The translations under genes were made by a program, and so were the position numbers. The notes beneath the pieces were generated by a model. That model saw only the letters and a list, made by a program, of their open reading frames with translations. It was not told the DNA's origin and searched no databases. A stretch of DNA of 64,000 nt from Rhynchospora pubera (lineage: Eukaryota; Streptophyta; Magnoliopsida; Poales; Cyperaceae): assembly GCA_028095005.1 (NCBI GenBank), contig CM051461.1:43264812-43328811 (forward strand). The letters run 5' to 3'. Shown here in pieces: positions 1 through 8,975 of the stretch; within the stretch, counting starts at the first letter, position 1; every line of letters begins with the position of its first letter.

Positions 1-2
1 AC

Positions 3-131
3 TTTCGTGATGAAGAAGAAAGGAGGATGAATGCCATCCATTCCTGCTACAGGCAAATTATCCACATCATCAATGAGGCAAAGAGTAGGTCTTATCTGCA
101 TAGGAGGGAGGCTGCTCTGATAGGAGGATAG
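3..131 (+). CDS. C-terminal end of a plus-strand ORF entering from the left edge
   Basis: An open frame runs from the window edge to a TAG at 129-131 and gives 42 residues, beginning FRDEEERRMN and ending with two glycines. It is rich in Arg, Glu and His and could be a coiled-coil tail. I do not recognise it. It lies on the same strand as the extra ORF at 974-2259 and may be the end of another antisense ORF of element A. It could also be a chance open frame, because it is short. Confidence 0.25.
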   Translation, partial: FRDEEERRMNAIHSCYRQIIHIINEAKSRSYLHRREAALIGG

Positions 132-973
132 TGAAGGATAGTGAATATCGCTTGGTCGGAGTTTGGGGCTAAGTATCAAGGGTTTAGTGCTAGCCTTGTA
201 TCTTTTATCGCTTTCTGCTGTGTTTTGCTTTCTTAGGCTCAACATCTTAGGTTTTATGTTGGCCTTGTATCCCTTTTGTGCTGAATGCCTGACTTGTTTT
301 GTTTGGCTTTATAGAAATTTGGTGTTTTTGCCTGATGATATTTTGGTTTAGCTTTGTGCCCGACTGAGCTCTTGCGCTCGGGGTTCCCTTGCGTTCTTGC
401 TTGCGAAGCAACAAGTAACTTTTCTCTCCTAACGAGTACTTCGTCATTCTTGTGCCTGATTGAGCTTCCGCGCTCAAGGTTTCTCTTTATCTTTTCGAGA
501 CTTGAGTAGTCTTATTCTCGCCTCGATTTCTTTTAAGAGATATGGGAATTTGGCCCATACTCAATTCTTCTTCTTACTTCTCTTGGGATCTCGAACGCAC
601 ATAGATCCATTCCTCAATTTAGGTTAGGGTATTTTGGCCCACTCCTGTATTTCCTTGGGCCTGAACCTACATGGACCTTGATCCAACTTTGGCTTTGCTT
701 TTCTGACATCAGCCTTGAACGCTTCCGCTTCTTCTACACCTTCTTGACTTCATACTGTTCCTTTTCAAGCACTACCTCGAACGGTTTTATTCCCCACTTC
801 TTACCACTACGGCCTTTGCTTTCTCACGTGTTTACACGTTCGCCATTAACTCCAAATTGCAACCTTTCCTCTACCATGCCTATATAAGCGCACCTTTGCT
901 TCTTCTTTTCTCACATTCAAGCTTCTCGCAGTCTTTCTTCTTTCTTACACAAAATCCCCAATTTATTGCCACC
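132..973 (+). other. Upstream region of the antisense extra ORF
   Basis: This stretch has no convincing ORF. It is T-rich and holds two copies of a motif of about 33 bp (355-387 and 451-482: a tgcc-ga-tgagct start, then a gcgctc core and an aggttt/ggggtt end). The last 150 bp carry a G-box and a TATA box for the ORF that starts at 974. Confidence 0.4.
825..887 (+). promoter_or_regulatory. G-box and TATA box of the antisense extra ORF
   Basis: CACGTG lies at 825-830 inside a larger near-palindrome (acgtgtttacacgt), and TATATAAG at 881-888. The ATG at 974 is 93 bp downstream of the TATA box in a good context (gccaccATGtct). This arrangement is what a pol II gene with a leader of about 60 nt would have. 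It suggests that the ORF is transcribed from its own promoter, against the direction of element A. Confidence 0.5.
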
Positions 974-2259
974 ATGTCTTCTCTTCCTTCATCTAAGCGT
1001 GTCAGGGAGGCTTCTGGTTCCTCTTCTTTGCGTCTGGATCCCACCTTTCCAGACTGGTCCCTTACTCCTGACAACCGTTACCTCTTCCGCGATGAGACTG
1101 CATTCCTCTCTTATTATAATGACATGGGTAACGCAGAGAGACCCGTGGCTGATTGCTACTTCTTTCGTCCTATGCGGAGGATCCCTGTGGAACAAGTGAA
1201 TCTCATCAGGGGTTGGCTTGACTCATGGAGTTTGGCTGGCTTGGTAGATTGTGATCAGCCGTATCACCCCAGAATTACTCGCCTCTTCTATGCCAATCTC
1301 AGGGTTTCCTTTAACCATTTTGGGTCTCCTTCGGCCTCTTCCTATTTGTTTGGCCGCTTCTTTCATATCACAGTTGGGGATTTGGCCAATTACCTGCAGG
1401 CCGCCAATACTGTCAATGGCTCTACCATCTATGCCTTTCAGAGATGGCCTCAGGGTTTCGGCAGTTATCAGGAATGTCGCCAATGGTTCAGGGTGGCGGC
1501 TCCTGATATCGAGAGGGTGTCTACTTTCCATCTGCCCGCTCTCCATAGGTATTTTCTCTTTCCTCTTTCTTCTTTTGCTTCATTTTGATTACTTCTCTTC
1601 TCTTTCCTTATTCTTTCATGATTTTCAGGTTTCTTTTCTTGGTGGTCAATGATATTATCTTCCCTCAGGGAGTAATGACTCATCTTGCCAAACCTGGAAG
1701 TCTCTTCTACCTCCGCAACCTTATTCAGAAGCAATGGCCCATCAATTTGGCCCATATGATCCTCTTTCACATGCACAAGGTGGCGATTTCTGATCGAGAG
1801 CCGCTTCCTTACGGTCATCTCATTGAAGCCCTTATGCTTAGAGCTCGCATCCGTGTGCCTGACATGTTGTGGGGCAATCGTGTTTCTGATGCTGATGTGG
1901 CACATCCTTTCAACCTTCTCCTTTCCTTGCCTCTTGTTGGATGGGTTGAATCTTCAATGGATATGCTGGTTCCTGATCCCAATCAGCCAGTGAATGACTA
2001 TATCTTGCTTCCTAATGCTGCCCCCAACCAGTATGGCCCTATGGATGTTGATTCCCCACCGGATGATAATTCGGCTATGATGGCCCTTGATGATCCTGCC
2101 CCTGTCTCAATCCGGGCTTTTATTGACCAACGCTTTGGGGAACTGAACGCCCGTTTAGAAGCCTTAGAAGGAATGCTTCAGGTTATTTCTGCCACTCTGA
2201 ACAATTTAGCGGGTGGCGAAGCTGTTGCTGGTGGTGGAGCTGCGGCTGCCCCAGAGTAA
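974..2259 (+). CDS. Extra ORF of element A: putative plant transposon-protein domain (Transposase_32 / plant mobile domain-like), two exons
   Basis: Exon 1 is 974-1548 and exon 2 is 1629-2259, with an 80-bp GT-AG intron; the spliced frame gives 401 residues. The join is supported by the homologous ORF in element D, which reads LPALHR then LLFLFINN without interruption where this one reads LPALHR|FLFLVVND. Shared landmarks are DW(S/T)L, N-x-YLF(R/K)D near residue 35, a Cys-x-(Y/F)-F block, LFYANL near 100, SY-x-x-GR near 120, LAN-x-L and a WP motif, then LWGxxV in exon 2. The C-terminus is a short coiled coil followed by Gly/Ala-rich residues. I assign it to the family annotated in plant genomes as putative plant transposon protein; the biochemical role is unknown. 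It lies antisense to the gag-protease ORF and has its own TATA box. The domain name is from memory and the homology to the D ORF is seen directly. Confidence 0.75.
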
Positions 2260-3344
2260 ACGACCACCTTGAATAGTCCTGCCCCAGCGCTGCCCCAGTG
2301 CCGTCTCGGTGCTGCCCCAGTGCTATCTTTAGGGCACTTTACTTTTACCTTTATTTTGCACCCCTTCAGTTTGTATTAGGGATTATTTCCTTTTCAGTGT
2401 TGCTTTAGATGTTTAACTTGCGTTGGCTTATGCTTGTAACCTTCTGCACTCCTTTTATTATGAATGACATTTCCTTTATCTGTCTTTTGCTTCTTTTGTA
2501 TCTTCTTTCCTCTATGAACATCGTATCATGAGATAAGGACACGGTGGAGGTGGATAGGGGGAGCCCTCAGATACCTTCATAGGGCGGTGCCTTAATGCCT
2601 TCAGACGCCACAAAAGCTTAATCTTCACTAGGCATAGGTGTCTTAGAAAACCACCAAGGCTTTCCTTGACACGGCTTCGCGTTCTCCGGGATCCGCAAAC
2701 CCCATCGTTGACCGCGGATTGTGATTAGGGTAAATTCTAACATGCGGGGAAATAGATTTCTTTTCAAAAACCATTTTCCAAACCATGTCCAGCGAGGGAC
2801 CCAGTGGGAGTGATTGGGGGGAAGCCCTCAGATACCTTCATAGGGCGGTGCCTTAATGCCTTCAGATGCCACAAAGGCTTAATCTTCATTAGGCATAGGT
2901 GTCTTAGAAAACCACCAAGGCTTTCCTTGACACGGCTTCGCGTTCTCCGGGACCCGAAAATCCCATCGTTGACCGCGGATTATAAGATAGGGTAAACATA
3001 ACCTGGTGGGACATGTCTCTTTTCAAAAACTTGCCCCTTTATTGGATTTTGGGTTTTGATTGAAAGGTTAAGTTAAGGTTTTGGTTTTTATTGGGTCCTA
3101 ACGTTTTCGTTGGACTTTATTCTAAGGTTTTATTGAATTATGTATATGGTTTTGGACTTAATAGGTTTTTGTTGTCATGGGCTTTTACAGAGTTTTTGGA
3201 CTTTATTGGGCTAGGCCTTATTAGGTTTAAAATATATGAAGGTTTTGATTGTTTTTGGTAAGGTGGACTAAAAGGATAGGTTTTCAAAACGAATCACTGT
3301 AATTCAAAGATACTCCTGCATAGATGCGTAGATCACATGTATTC
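2260..3344. other. Non-coding spacer between two convergent ORFs of element A
   Basis: This spacer lies between the 3' ends of the plus-strand extra ORF and the minus-strand gag-protease ORF. It begins with three close repeats of a ctgccccagtgc-like motif (2278-2325), then holds a direct repeat of about 171 bp (described separately). It ends with a strongly G/T-rich segment (3040-3260) made of loose repeats of ggttttggact and ttattgggct. No RT or integrase remnant was found on the minus strand here. Confidence 0.5.
2562..2994. repeat. Two direct copies of a ~171-bp repeat
   Basis: The segment at 2562-2732 (starting agccctcagatacc, ending ggattgtgattagggtaa) recurs at 2823-2994 with few changes. 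The copies are offset by 261 bp and separated by about 90 bp of unrelated sequence. Both contain tagggcggtgccttaatgcc and ccatcgttgaccgcgg. The pair lies in the 3' region of element A. It is non-coding on both strands. Confidence 0.8.
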
Positions 3345-6300
3345 TTATATGTGAGGTGCGGGTGTCTGAAGGACATATTCGGGTAAAGACAGTACACCCT
3401 CTTGATATCGCTCCTCCACCCAGTCTTTAAAGGTGAAACATTCCTCCAGATTATGCCCCCAATTCAAGTGGTATGCACAGTATTTAGATCCAATCATGTC
3501 ACAAGTACCTTTGGTCATTTGGATGGGAAATCCACATTTCACGGCTAGATCGGCTACTTCCCATATCATATCTTTTCTGAATGAGTATGGTCGACTCTTT
3601 CTCGCAGATAAAGGTATACCTTCTTTAGACTTCTTCTTTACAATCTCACCCTTGCTTTCATTCACGGGCTCTTTCGATTTCCCCTTCCTTTCTTTCTCTC
3701 GTGATTGCTCCGAAATTGATTTTGATAGACTTGTTTCTCCTTTTGGATTCTCCTTCTTTCCTTCCTCACTCCTCATTTCAAACTCTTGTTGGGTTTCCAA
3801 GGACCTCGCTATTTTTCCACCCATATAGTCCATCTCTTCGGGACGTCTCGCCTTGTCCCTTCGTAACCTTTCTCTTGCATTCTCTTCTAGTAGCAATTTC
3901 GTGTACTCCCCTCGGTAATGTTCTAGCATCTTTTCACTCTTCTTGAATTTCTGACGGAGAGTCTCCACTTCTTCCATCGTTACTCGATACACCTCAGCTA
4001 TGGTTTGCCAATCTCCTTGTCGAGTTTGTTTAAGATGTACACATTTTTCTCTTAAGTCCGCAATTACGCGACCATTTTCTTTAGATTCGTCCTGTAGTGT
4101 ACCTATCTCCTGTTTATAATTCTTAATTTCTTGCTGAAGCCCAATTACTATTTGCCCGTTTACCTCTTCTTCAAGCTTTTTCGCTTCCAATTCACGGCGT
4201 AATTTACCGTTTTCTGCCAATAACAAAGTCACTTCACACCTCGCCTCTTGTTTGTATTGTTGTAACCGTCTCCCCAATTCTTCTAATAGAGCTGAGTCAC
4301 TTATCCCTACCTCTTCAGCGGACATTTCTCCTTTCTCTGACTTATTTTCCTCATTTGCTTTTCCTTTTCTTGATTCCCGTATTTCAACTTCTATAGTATG
4401 ACATTCCAGAGCCAATGCTTCTCTTTGGGGTTGTGGGTAGCCTAAACCCTTAGTATTTTTCACTTTTCCATCCACTCCCATCACTCGCCGGGATTTTCCG
4501 TTCCACAAATCATGGAAGGTCTTAGCTCTTTGCTTTGAAATTGGGTCTAGGCAACGATTTCTTTGGAAAAGGCTCCTCAACCCTTGGTTGTAGTACCCCA
4601 CCACTTCTATTTTCTCATATTCCTCTTCTTCCTCCTTTAGCCACTTCGCCCAGTCATTTGAGCCAAGAGGATTACCCGATGAATCCGTGCTTTCAGCCTT
4701 ATAGAATAGGATTCCTTTGTGGAATACCTTTCTTCCATTCACTTCTTCTACTTTAGGTGGGATGTAGAAGGTTTCCAATTCTTTGTAATAGCCCATAGGT
4801 ACTTGCTCAATGGCCATTGAGTCTTCTCTATGATCATAGAACTCTTCGTCTGATTCGGTATCGTAGACATGAATCACCCGTTTTGGTTCTTGCCTTTCCT
4901 CTCCCAACTCATCTTTTATGTGTATCTTTCCCCTTCGACCATCTTTCTCTTCTTCATCATCTGATGATTTTATATAAATGGGAGTTTTTACGGCGCAAGC
5001 AACTTTCACCTTTCCCCTAAACTTTATCTTCTCTTCATTCTCTTCTCGAGGCACTACTCTTGTCCTTAAAGTTGGGGAAGTACTTCTTTGTGACGTTGGA
5101 GCGTAGAATCGATCAATTTCTTCAAGCTCCACTTCATGGACGCCATAATGTTGGGCATCTCCCTTGATTACTTTTTGTTCTCCATCTTGCAGATATTTGA
5201 CACATTGGTGAAGGGTTGACGGCACAAGCCCGTTCTCATGTAGCCACGGCCGTCCAAGTAGAGCTCGATAAGAAGTATCTGCGTCGATGACGTAGAACTT
5301 CACTAATGTTTCAAGCTCTCCAAACTTCATTGGCAACGTGATTGCACCTAAAGCTCGTTCAGAGTTTTGGTTGAAGCCATGTATGAACACATTCTCGTCA
5401 GAAAGCCTTCTTCCTCCTAAGGCCAACTGATTTAGCGAGTTGAGAGGTAAGATGTTGATGGAAGACCCGGGATCGACCAACATTCGGCTTAGTTGACTCC
5501 CGTTTGTCTTGCCTGTGATGTACAATGGCTTGTTGTGATAGGAGGTTCCCATCATAAGGTCTTGGCTTGTGAAAGTTATCTGATTTTCAGGTTCTACATA
5601 GAGGACCTCAGTCATGTGCTTCTCGGCCACGTAAGCTTGGAATCTTTCGGGCTCTTTAAGCATCTCCATCATTGTCTCTCGCAACTCCTTTGACATCATC
5701 AATGCTTCAAACACGCTTATTAGTGCTGGAGTGCGCCTTAGGTGAGCCAGAATGTTGTATTCTCCTCTTATTTCTTTCGCCTTGTGACTCGGCCCGGGCT
5801 CGTCTTCAACCTCTTGAATTCTAGTCTTGCCCTTTTCCTTAGGCGCTTGTCTTTCGGGAATATTCGTACCCGACCGCAGGTTTATATGGCAACCCCTTTC
5901 TTTAAACATACCCCTGGCGAAGAGGCCTTGATAAGGAGCCTCGTTTTCATCTTCTGTGTCATCGTCGTAGTAGTAAGTGACCATTTCTTCCTTCTCTTCT
6001 TTCTTTTCTTCTATTTTTAACACCATTTCTTTCTCTTTTCCACCTTTCTCTTCTTTTTCTTTCTTGTTTTCGTTTTCATTTTTCTTTTCATTGCTTTCAT
6101 TCTTCTTTTCATTGTTTTCATTTTTCTTTTCTTTCATCATCTTTATTTTTCGCATTTCTTTTTCTTCTTCCTCCTCATCCACTATGACGATGACATTACA
6201 ATCTACATTTCGCCTTGGGTTGCTTCTTTGAGCCACTGCATTAGCTTGTACATGCGGAGCGGGCGTTTGCTTGTAATTTTCAGGCAAGACCAAGTCGCCT

Positions 6301-8843
6301 TCTTTAATCATTCTCTCTGCTATGTTCTTAAAGACATAGCAATCGCCCGTTGGATGACCCAGGACCCGATGGTAGGCACAATAAGTTGGATCATTGGTCT
6401 TATGCATTTCCTCGGCCCTTTTGCACTCCGGCAATTCTATGGCTTTTCCTTCCAGGAGTTGCTTCAATAATGCCGCGGTCTTCTCTTTCTTAAAAGAGTA
6501 CGGCCTATTCAACCGTTCGGCTAGCGTGGATACGCAACCACTCCCATTGCCATTGTTGTTGTTGTTATTGTTGCTATTATTGTTGCGGTAATTTCTTGGC
6601 CCGCCTTGGCTCGTCGATGCTTCATTGGCTCCTGCTATTTTGATGGGCCCTTGCGTTCTATTTCTTGACTCATTTTTGTAGTTTTGCACTTCCTTGGGCG
6701 GACCAATATGCACAATTCTTGCAACTCTCGTGACTAAGTCTTCATAGGTATAAATGTCACTTCCTGAGAGAGGTCGCTTTATCCAATCGTCAAGATTTCT
6801 TATCAAAAATTCGACCGCCTCCCTTTCAGGCATCTGATGAGAGCACCTTATATGCATGTTTCTCCATCGGTTAATGTAGTCGAGTGGAGCTTCTCCCGAT
6901 CTTGGTTTTTCGCTCACAACATCGGCCACCGCGAGTCTTTGATTAACCATGGCGAATTTGGCCTTGAAAAGATCCTCCATTTCTTCCCATGTTTCTATTG
7001 AATCATTTTCGAGCGAGGAATACCACTCGAATGCTGCCCCAGTGAGACTTTGGGAAAATTGTTTGAGCAACAAGGCTTCATCATGGGCAGTGTTACCACA
7101 CGAGTTGCGAAACTGGATCAAATGCTGATTAGGCGTGATGCTGTCTTTGCCCGTTCCATCAAACAAGTTAAACCTGGGCACTTGATATCCAAGAGGATAT
7201 GGGATTTGTTCGTATTCTTTAGGGTACGGCCTCCCGCATCTCTTATGTAGATTAGCAAATCGACCCGCTCCCGTAGCTTGAAGTTGTAGATTAATCATCT
7301 CTTGGATGACTTGCTTGGTCGGGTCGGGTCTTCTTGCCCCGGCCCGGCGCCTAGCTTCGGGCATTTCATCTTCACTTGACTCATATTTTGCCCTATTCCT
7401 CCTTCCCCTGAGGCGCCTTTGATATCCTCTTTCTTCTTCCTCTTCTGACGATTCATACTTGTGTCTATTCTTCTTTTCTTTGGAAAGTCTTCTCTTAGGC
7501 CTTTCTTGCTCTTCGTCAGAAGATCCATATTTACTCTCATTCTTTCTATCTTTTGGGAATTTTCTTCTATCTCCTTCTTCTTCTTTATCAGAACACTCAT
7601 ATCTACTTTTGCTTCTTCTTTCTTTAAGTACTTTTTCTTTGTATTCATCTTCTTCTTCACCAGAAGATCCCTCCTTTTCAAGGTCTTCGAGTAACTTTCT
7701 CTTTTCTAGAAGTTTATACATCTTTTTGAGTAATTTTCTTTCCTTCTCTCTTTCGTTCATCATCATTGCCATTTTCTTTTCATTTCTTTCAATGATGCTC
7801 ATCAATTTTGGCCTCTCACCCTCGTTCCAGCGATCTTTGTCATCTACGTCTTCTTCTTCGTCCCTCGTTGGCTCTTCATCATTTATGATGCGGCTCGAAG
7901 AAGCACGATCTCGCTTATCCTTGCCGTCCCTCTTGGAGAAGGGGACTTCTCCATCGCTGGCCACGTTAACAAAAGCGTGCATTTCATGCTCTTCATTTAT
8001 TTCAACCATATGGACCCGAGCATGGACCACGAGTTGGCCGTCTTCTCGGGCAACATGCCTTTTCTTATTACGTGGCTCTTGATCCACCTCCATGGGCTGT
8101 GCTTTCTCTTTGGGCACCCAAACCTTCTTAGGTCCCAATCTTTCCTTAACTGGGTTGACTCTCTGCCCTAGTCTTTGATGCACGGAGGAGGATGCTTTCT
8201 TGCGACCTTTCGGTCCCAATCGTTCATGGACCGATGTTCGCGGAAGGTTTAGTCTCTCCTTCACCGATTGCCGGTTTTGAGGACTTCTTCCTCTAAACTG
8301 CAGTTGATACTCGGGAGGGAATTCCTTCATGGTCTTGAGCACGGCCACATGAGAGTTCTTCCTCACGAGGCGGAGTGTTGAGAACGGGTTGCTTACAGGC
8401 AAATTCGGCCTTGCTTCCAATTCATTTTTGTAGGCCCGTTGGACCTTCTTCATTGTCCTTGCGCTTTGAGAGACCGGCGCGTACACCTTCTTCACGGCTA
8501 TCTTCTTAGTAGGGGAACGGCGACGAGATTGGTGCTTTTGAGGAGGCGAAACCGAGCTTGAGCGAGCTCGTTTGTGGGAGATAGTTGTCCATTCTTCCCC
8601 TTCCGCAGAATCAATCTCCATTGGGTCTTCAACAACTTTGGCGATCTCCATTATTTCTCCGAGTGGCTCTTCCACAATAACCCTTGCTAATTTGAAACTC
8701 CCATCATTGGCCTGGACGACAGGCACATAGGAGTGCCCGAAGGGTAGGCCTCCAAGTGTGAATTCATCATTATAGCAGATCGGCACTCCTCCGATCCTGA
8801 GAACTCCTGTCGGCCTGAAAGCGTCAATGCTGGAGAATGCCAT
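3345..8843 (-). CDS. Gag-protease polyprotein of element A (1832 aa)
   Basis: One uninterrupted frame. By residue: 193-236 has four copies of S/P-V-(K/H)-x-RL(G/N); 412-492 has about four charged repeats built on KYESSEEEE; 549-700 is a Ty3/gypsy-type gag domain (LFDGTGKDS, FEWYSSL, YINRWRNMHIRC). Residues 780-864 form a module RPYSF...YCAYH-x4-GH-x4-C...TPAPH resembling a zinc-binding knuckle. Residues 880-960 are Lys/Glu/Asn-rich. Residues 1100-1205 are a retropepsin-like protease with D1124 in VDPGSSINILP and a conserved ALLGRPWLH. Residues 1463-1470 have a GLGYP (G-patch-like) motif, 1516-1665 a long coiled coil, and 1751-1832 a second copy of the RPYSF...TPAPH module right before the stop. 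No RT or integrase follows. The N-terminal ATG at 8843 is just inside the leader after the PBS. The intact 5.5-kb frame suggests recent activity or selection. Confidence 0.85.
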   Translation of the reverse strand: MAFSSIDAFRPTGVLRIGGVPICYNDEFTLGGLPFGHSYVPVVQANDGSFKLARVIVEEPLGEIMEIAKVVEDPMEIDSAEGEEWTTISHKRARSSSVSPPQKHQSRRRSPTKKIAVKKVYAPVSQSARTMKKVQRAYKNELEARPNLPVSNPFSTLRLVRKNSHVAVLKTMKEFPPEYQLQFRGRSPQNRQSVKERLNLPRTSVHERLGPKGRKKASSSVHQRLGQRVNPVKERLGPKKVWVPKEKAQPMEVDQEPRNKKRHVAREDGQLVVHARVHMVEINEEHEMHAFVNVASDGEVPFSKRDGKDKRDRASSSRIINDEEPTRDEEEDVDDKDRWNEGERPKLMSIIERNEKKMAMMMNEREKERKLLKKMYKLLEKRKLLEDLEKEGSSGEEEDEYKEKVLKERRSKSRYECSDKEEEGDRRKFPKDRKNESKYGSSDEEQERPKRRLSKEKKNRHKYESSEEEEERGYQRRLRGRRNRAKYESSEDEMPEARRRAGARRPDPTKQVIQEMINLQLQATGAGRFANLHKRCGRPYPKEYEQIPYPLGYQVPRFNLFDGTGKDSITPNQHLIQFRNSCGNTAHDEALLLKQFSQSLTGAAFEWYSSLENDSIETWEEMEDLFKAKFAMVNQRLAVADVVSEKPRSGEAPLDYINRWRNMHIRCSHQMPEREAVEFLIRNLDDWIKRPLSGSDIYTYEDLVTRVARIVHIGPPKEVQNYKNESRNRTQGPIKIAGANEASTSQGGPRNYRNNNSNNNNNNNGNGSGCVSTLAERLNRPYSFKKEKTAALLKQLLEGKAIELPECKRAEEMHKTNDPTYCAYHRVLGHPTGDCYVFKNIAERMIKEGDLVLPENYKQTPAPHVQANAVAQRSNPRRNVDCNVIVIVDEEEEEKEMRKIKMMKEKKNENNEKKNESNEKKNENENKKEKEEKGGKEKEMVLKIEEKKEEKEEMVTYYYDDDTEDENEAPYQGLFARGMFKERGCHINLRSGTNIPERQAPKEKGKTRIQEVEDEPGPSHKAKEIRGEYNILAHLRRTPALISVFEALMMSKELRETMMEMLKEPERFQAYVAEKHMTEVLYVEPENQITFTSQDLMMGTSYHNKPLYITGKTNGSQLSRMLVDPGSSINILPLNSLNQLALGGRRLSDENVFIHGFNQNSERALGAITLPMKFGELETLVKFYVIDADTSYRALLGRPWLHENGLVPSTLHQCVKYLQDGEQKVIKGDAQHYGVHEVELEEIDRFYAPTSQRSTSPTLRTRVVPREENEEKIKFRGKVKVACAVKTPIYIKSSDDEEEKDGRRGKIHIKDELGEERQEPKRVIHVYDTESDEEFYDHREDSMAIEQVPMGYYKELETFYIPPKVEEVNGRKVFHKGILFYKAESTDSSGNPLGSNDWAKWLKEEEEEYEKIEVVGYYNQGLRSLFQRNRCLDPISKQRAKTFHDLWNGKSRRVMGVDGKVKNTKGLGYPQPQREALALECHTIEVEIRESRKGKANEENKSEKGEMSAEEVGISDSALLEELGRRLQQYKQEARCEVTLLLAENGKLRRELEAKKLEEEVNGQIVIGLQQEIKNYKQEIGTLQDESKENGRVIADLREKCVHLKQTRQGDWQTIAEVYRVTMEEVETLRQKFKKSEKMLEHYRGEYTKLLLEENARERLRRDKARRPEEMDYMGGKIARSLETQQEFEMRSEEGKKENPKGETSLSKSISEQSREKERKGKSKEPVNESKGEIVKKKSKEGIPLSARKSRPYSFRKDMIWEVADLAVKCGFPIQMTKGTCDMIGSKYCAYHLNWGHNLEECFTFKDWVEERYQEGVLSLPEYVLQTPAPHI

Positions 8844-8949
8844 TTCAACCTACAATGACACAAAACTTAATGTTACCGTTAGGATTGTTTATTAAAATTT
8901 CCTTAGCCCTTACGTCACCCTTCAAGTCCCAAAGATGAGAGGAGAAAGA

Positions 8950-8968
8950 GGTCCCACCGGGCGTGCCA
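8950..8968 (-). other. Primer binding site of element A
   Basis: On the minus strand this reads TGGCACGCCCGGTGGGACC, 7 nt after the LTR end. Its complement ends in CCA, as a tRNA 3' end must. I cannot say with certainty which tRNA it matches. Together with the TG at 8976 it fixes the inner edge of the 5' LTR. Confidence 0.65.
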
Positions 8969-8975
8969 GAGAATC

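Noticed and set aside
5977..8082. Long plus-strand frames rich in Ser, Phe and Leu opposite the gag-protease ORF
   Set aside because: They are antisense shadows of the Lys/Glu-rich polyprotein (AAG/GAA codons read as CTT/TTC).
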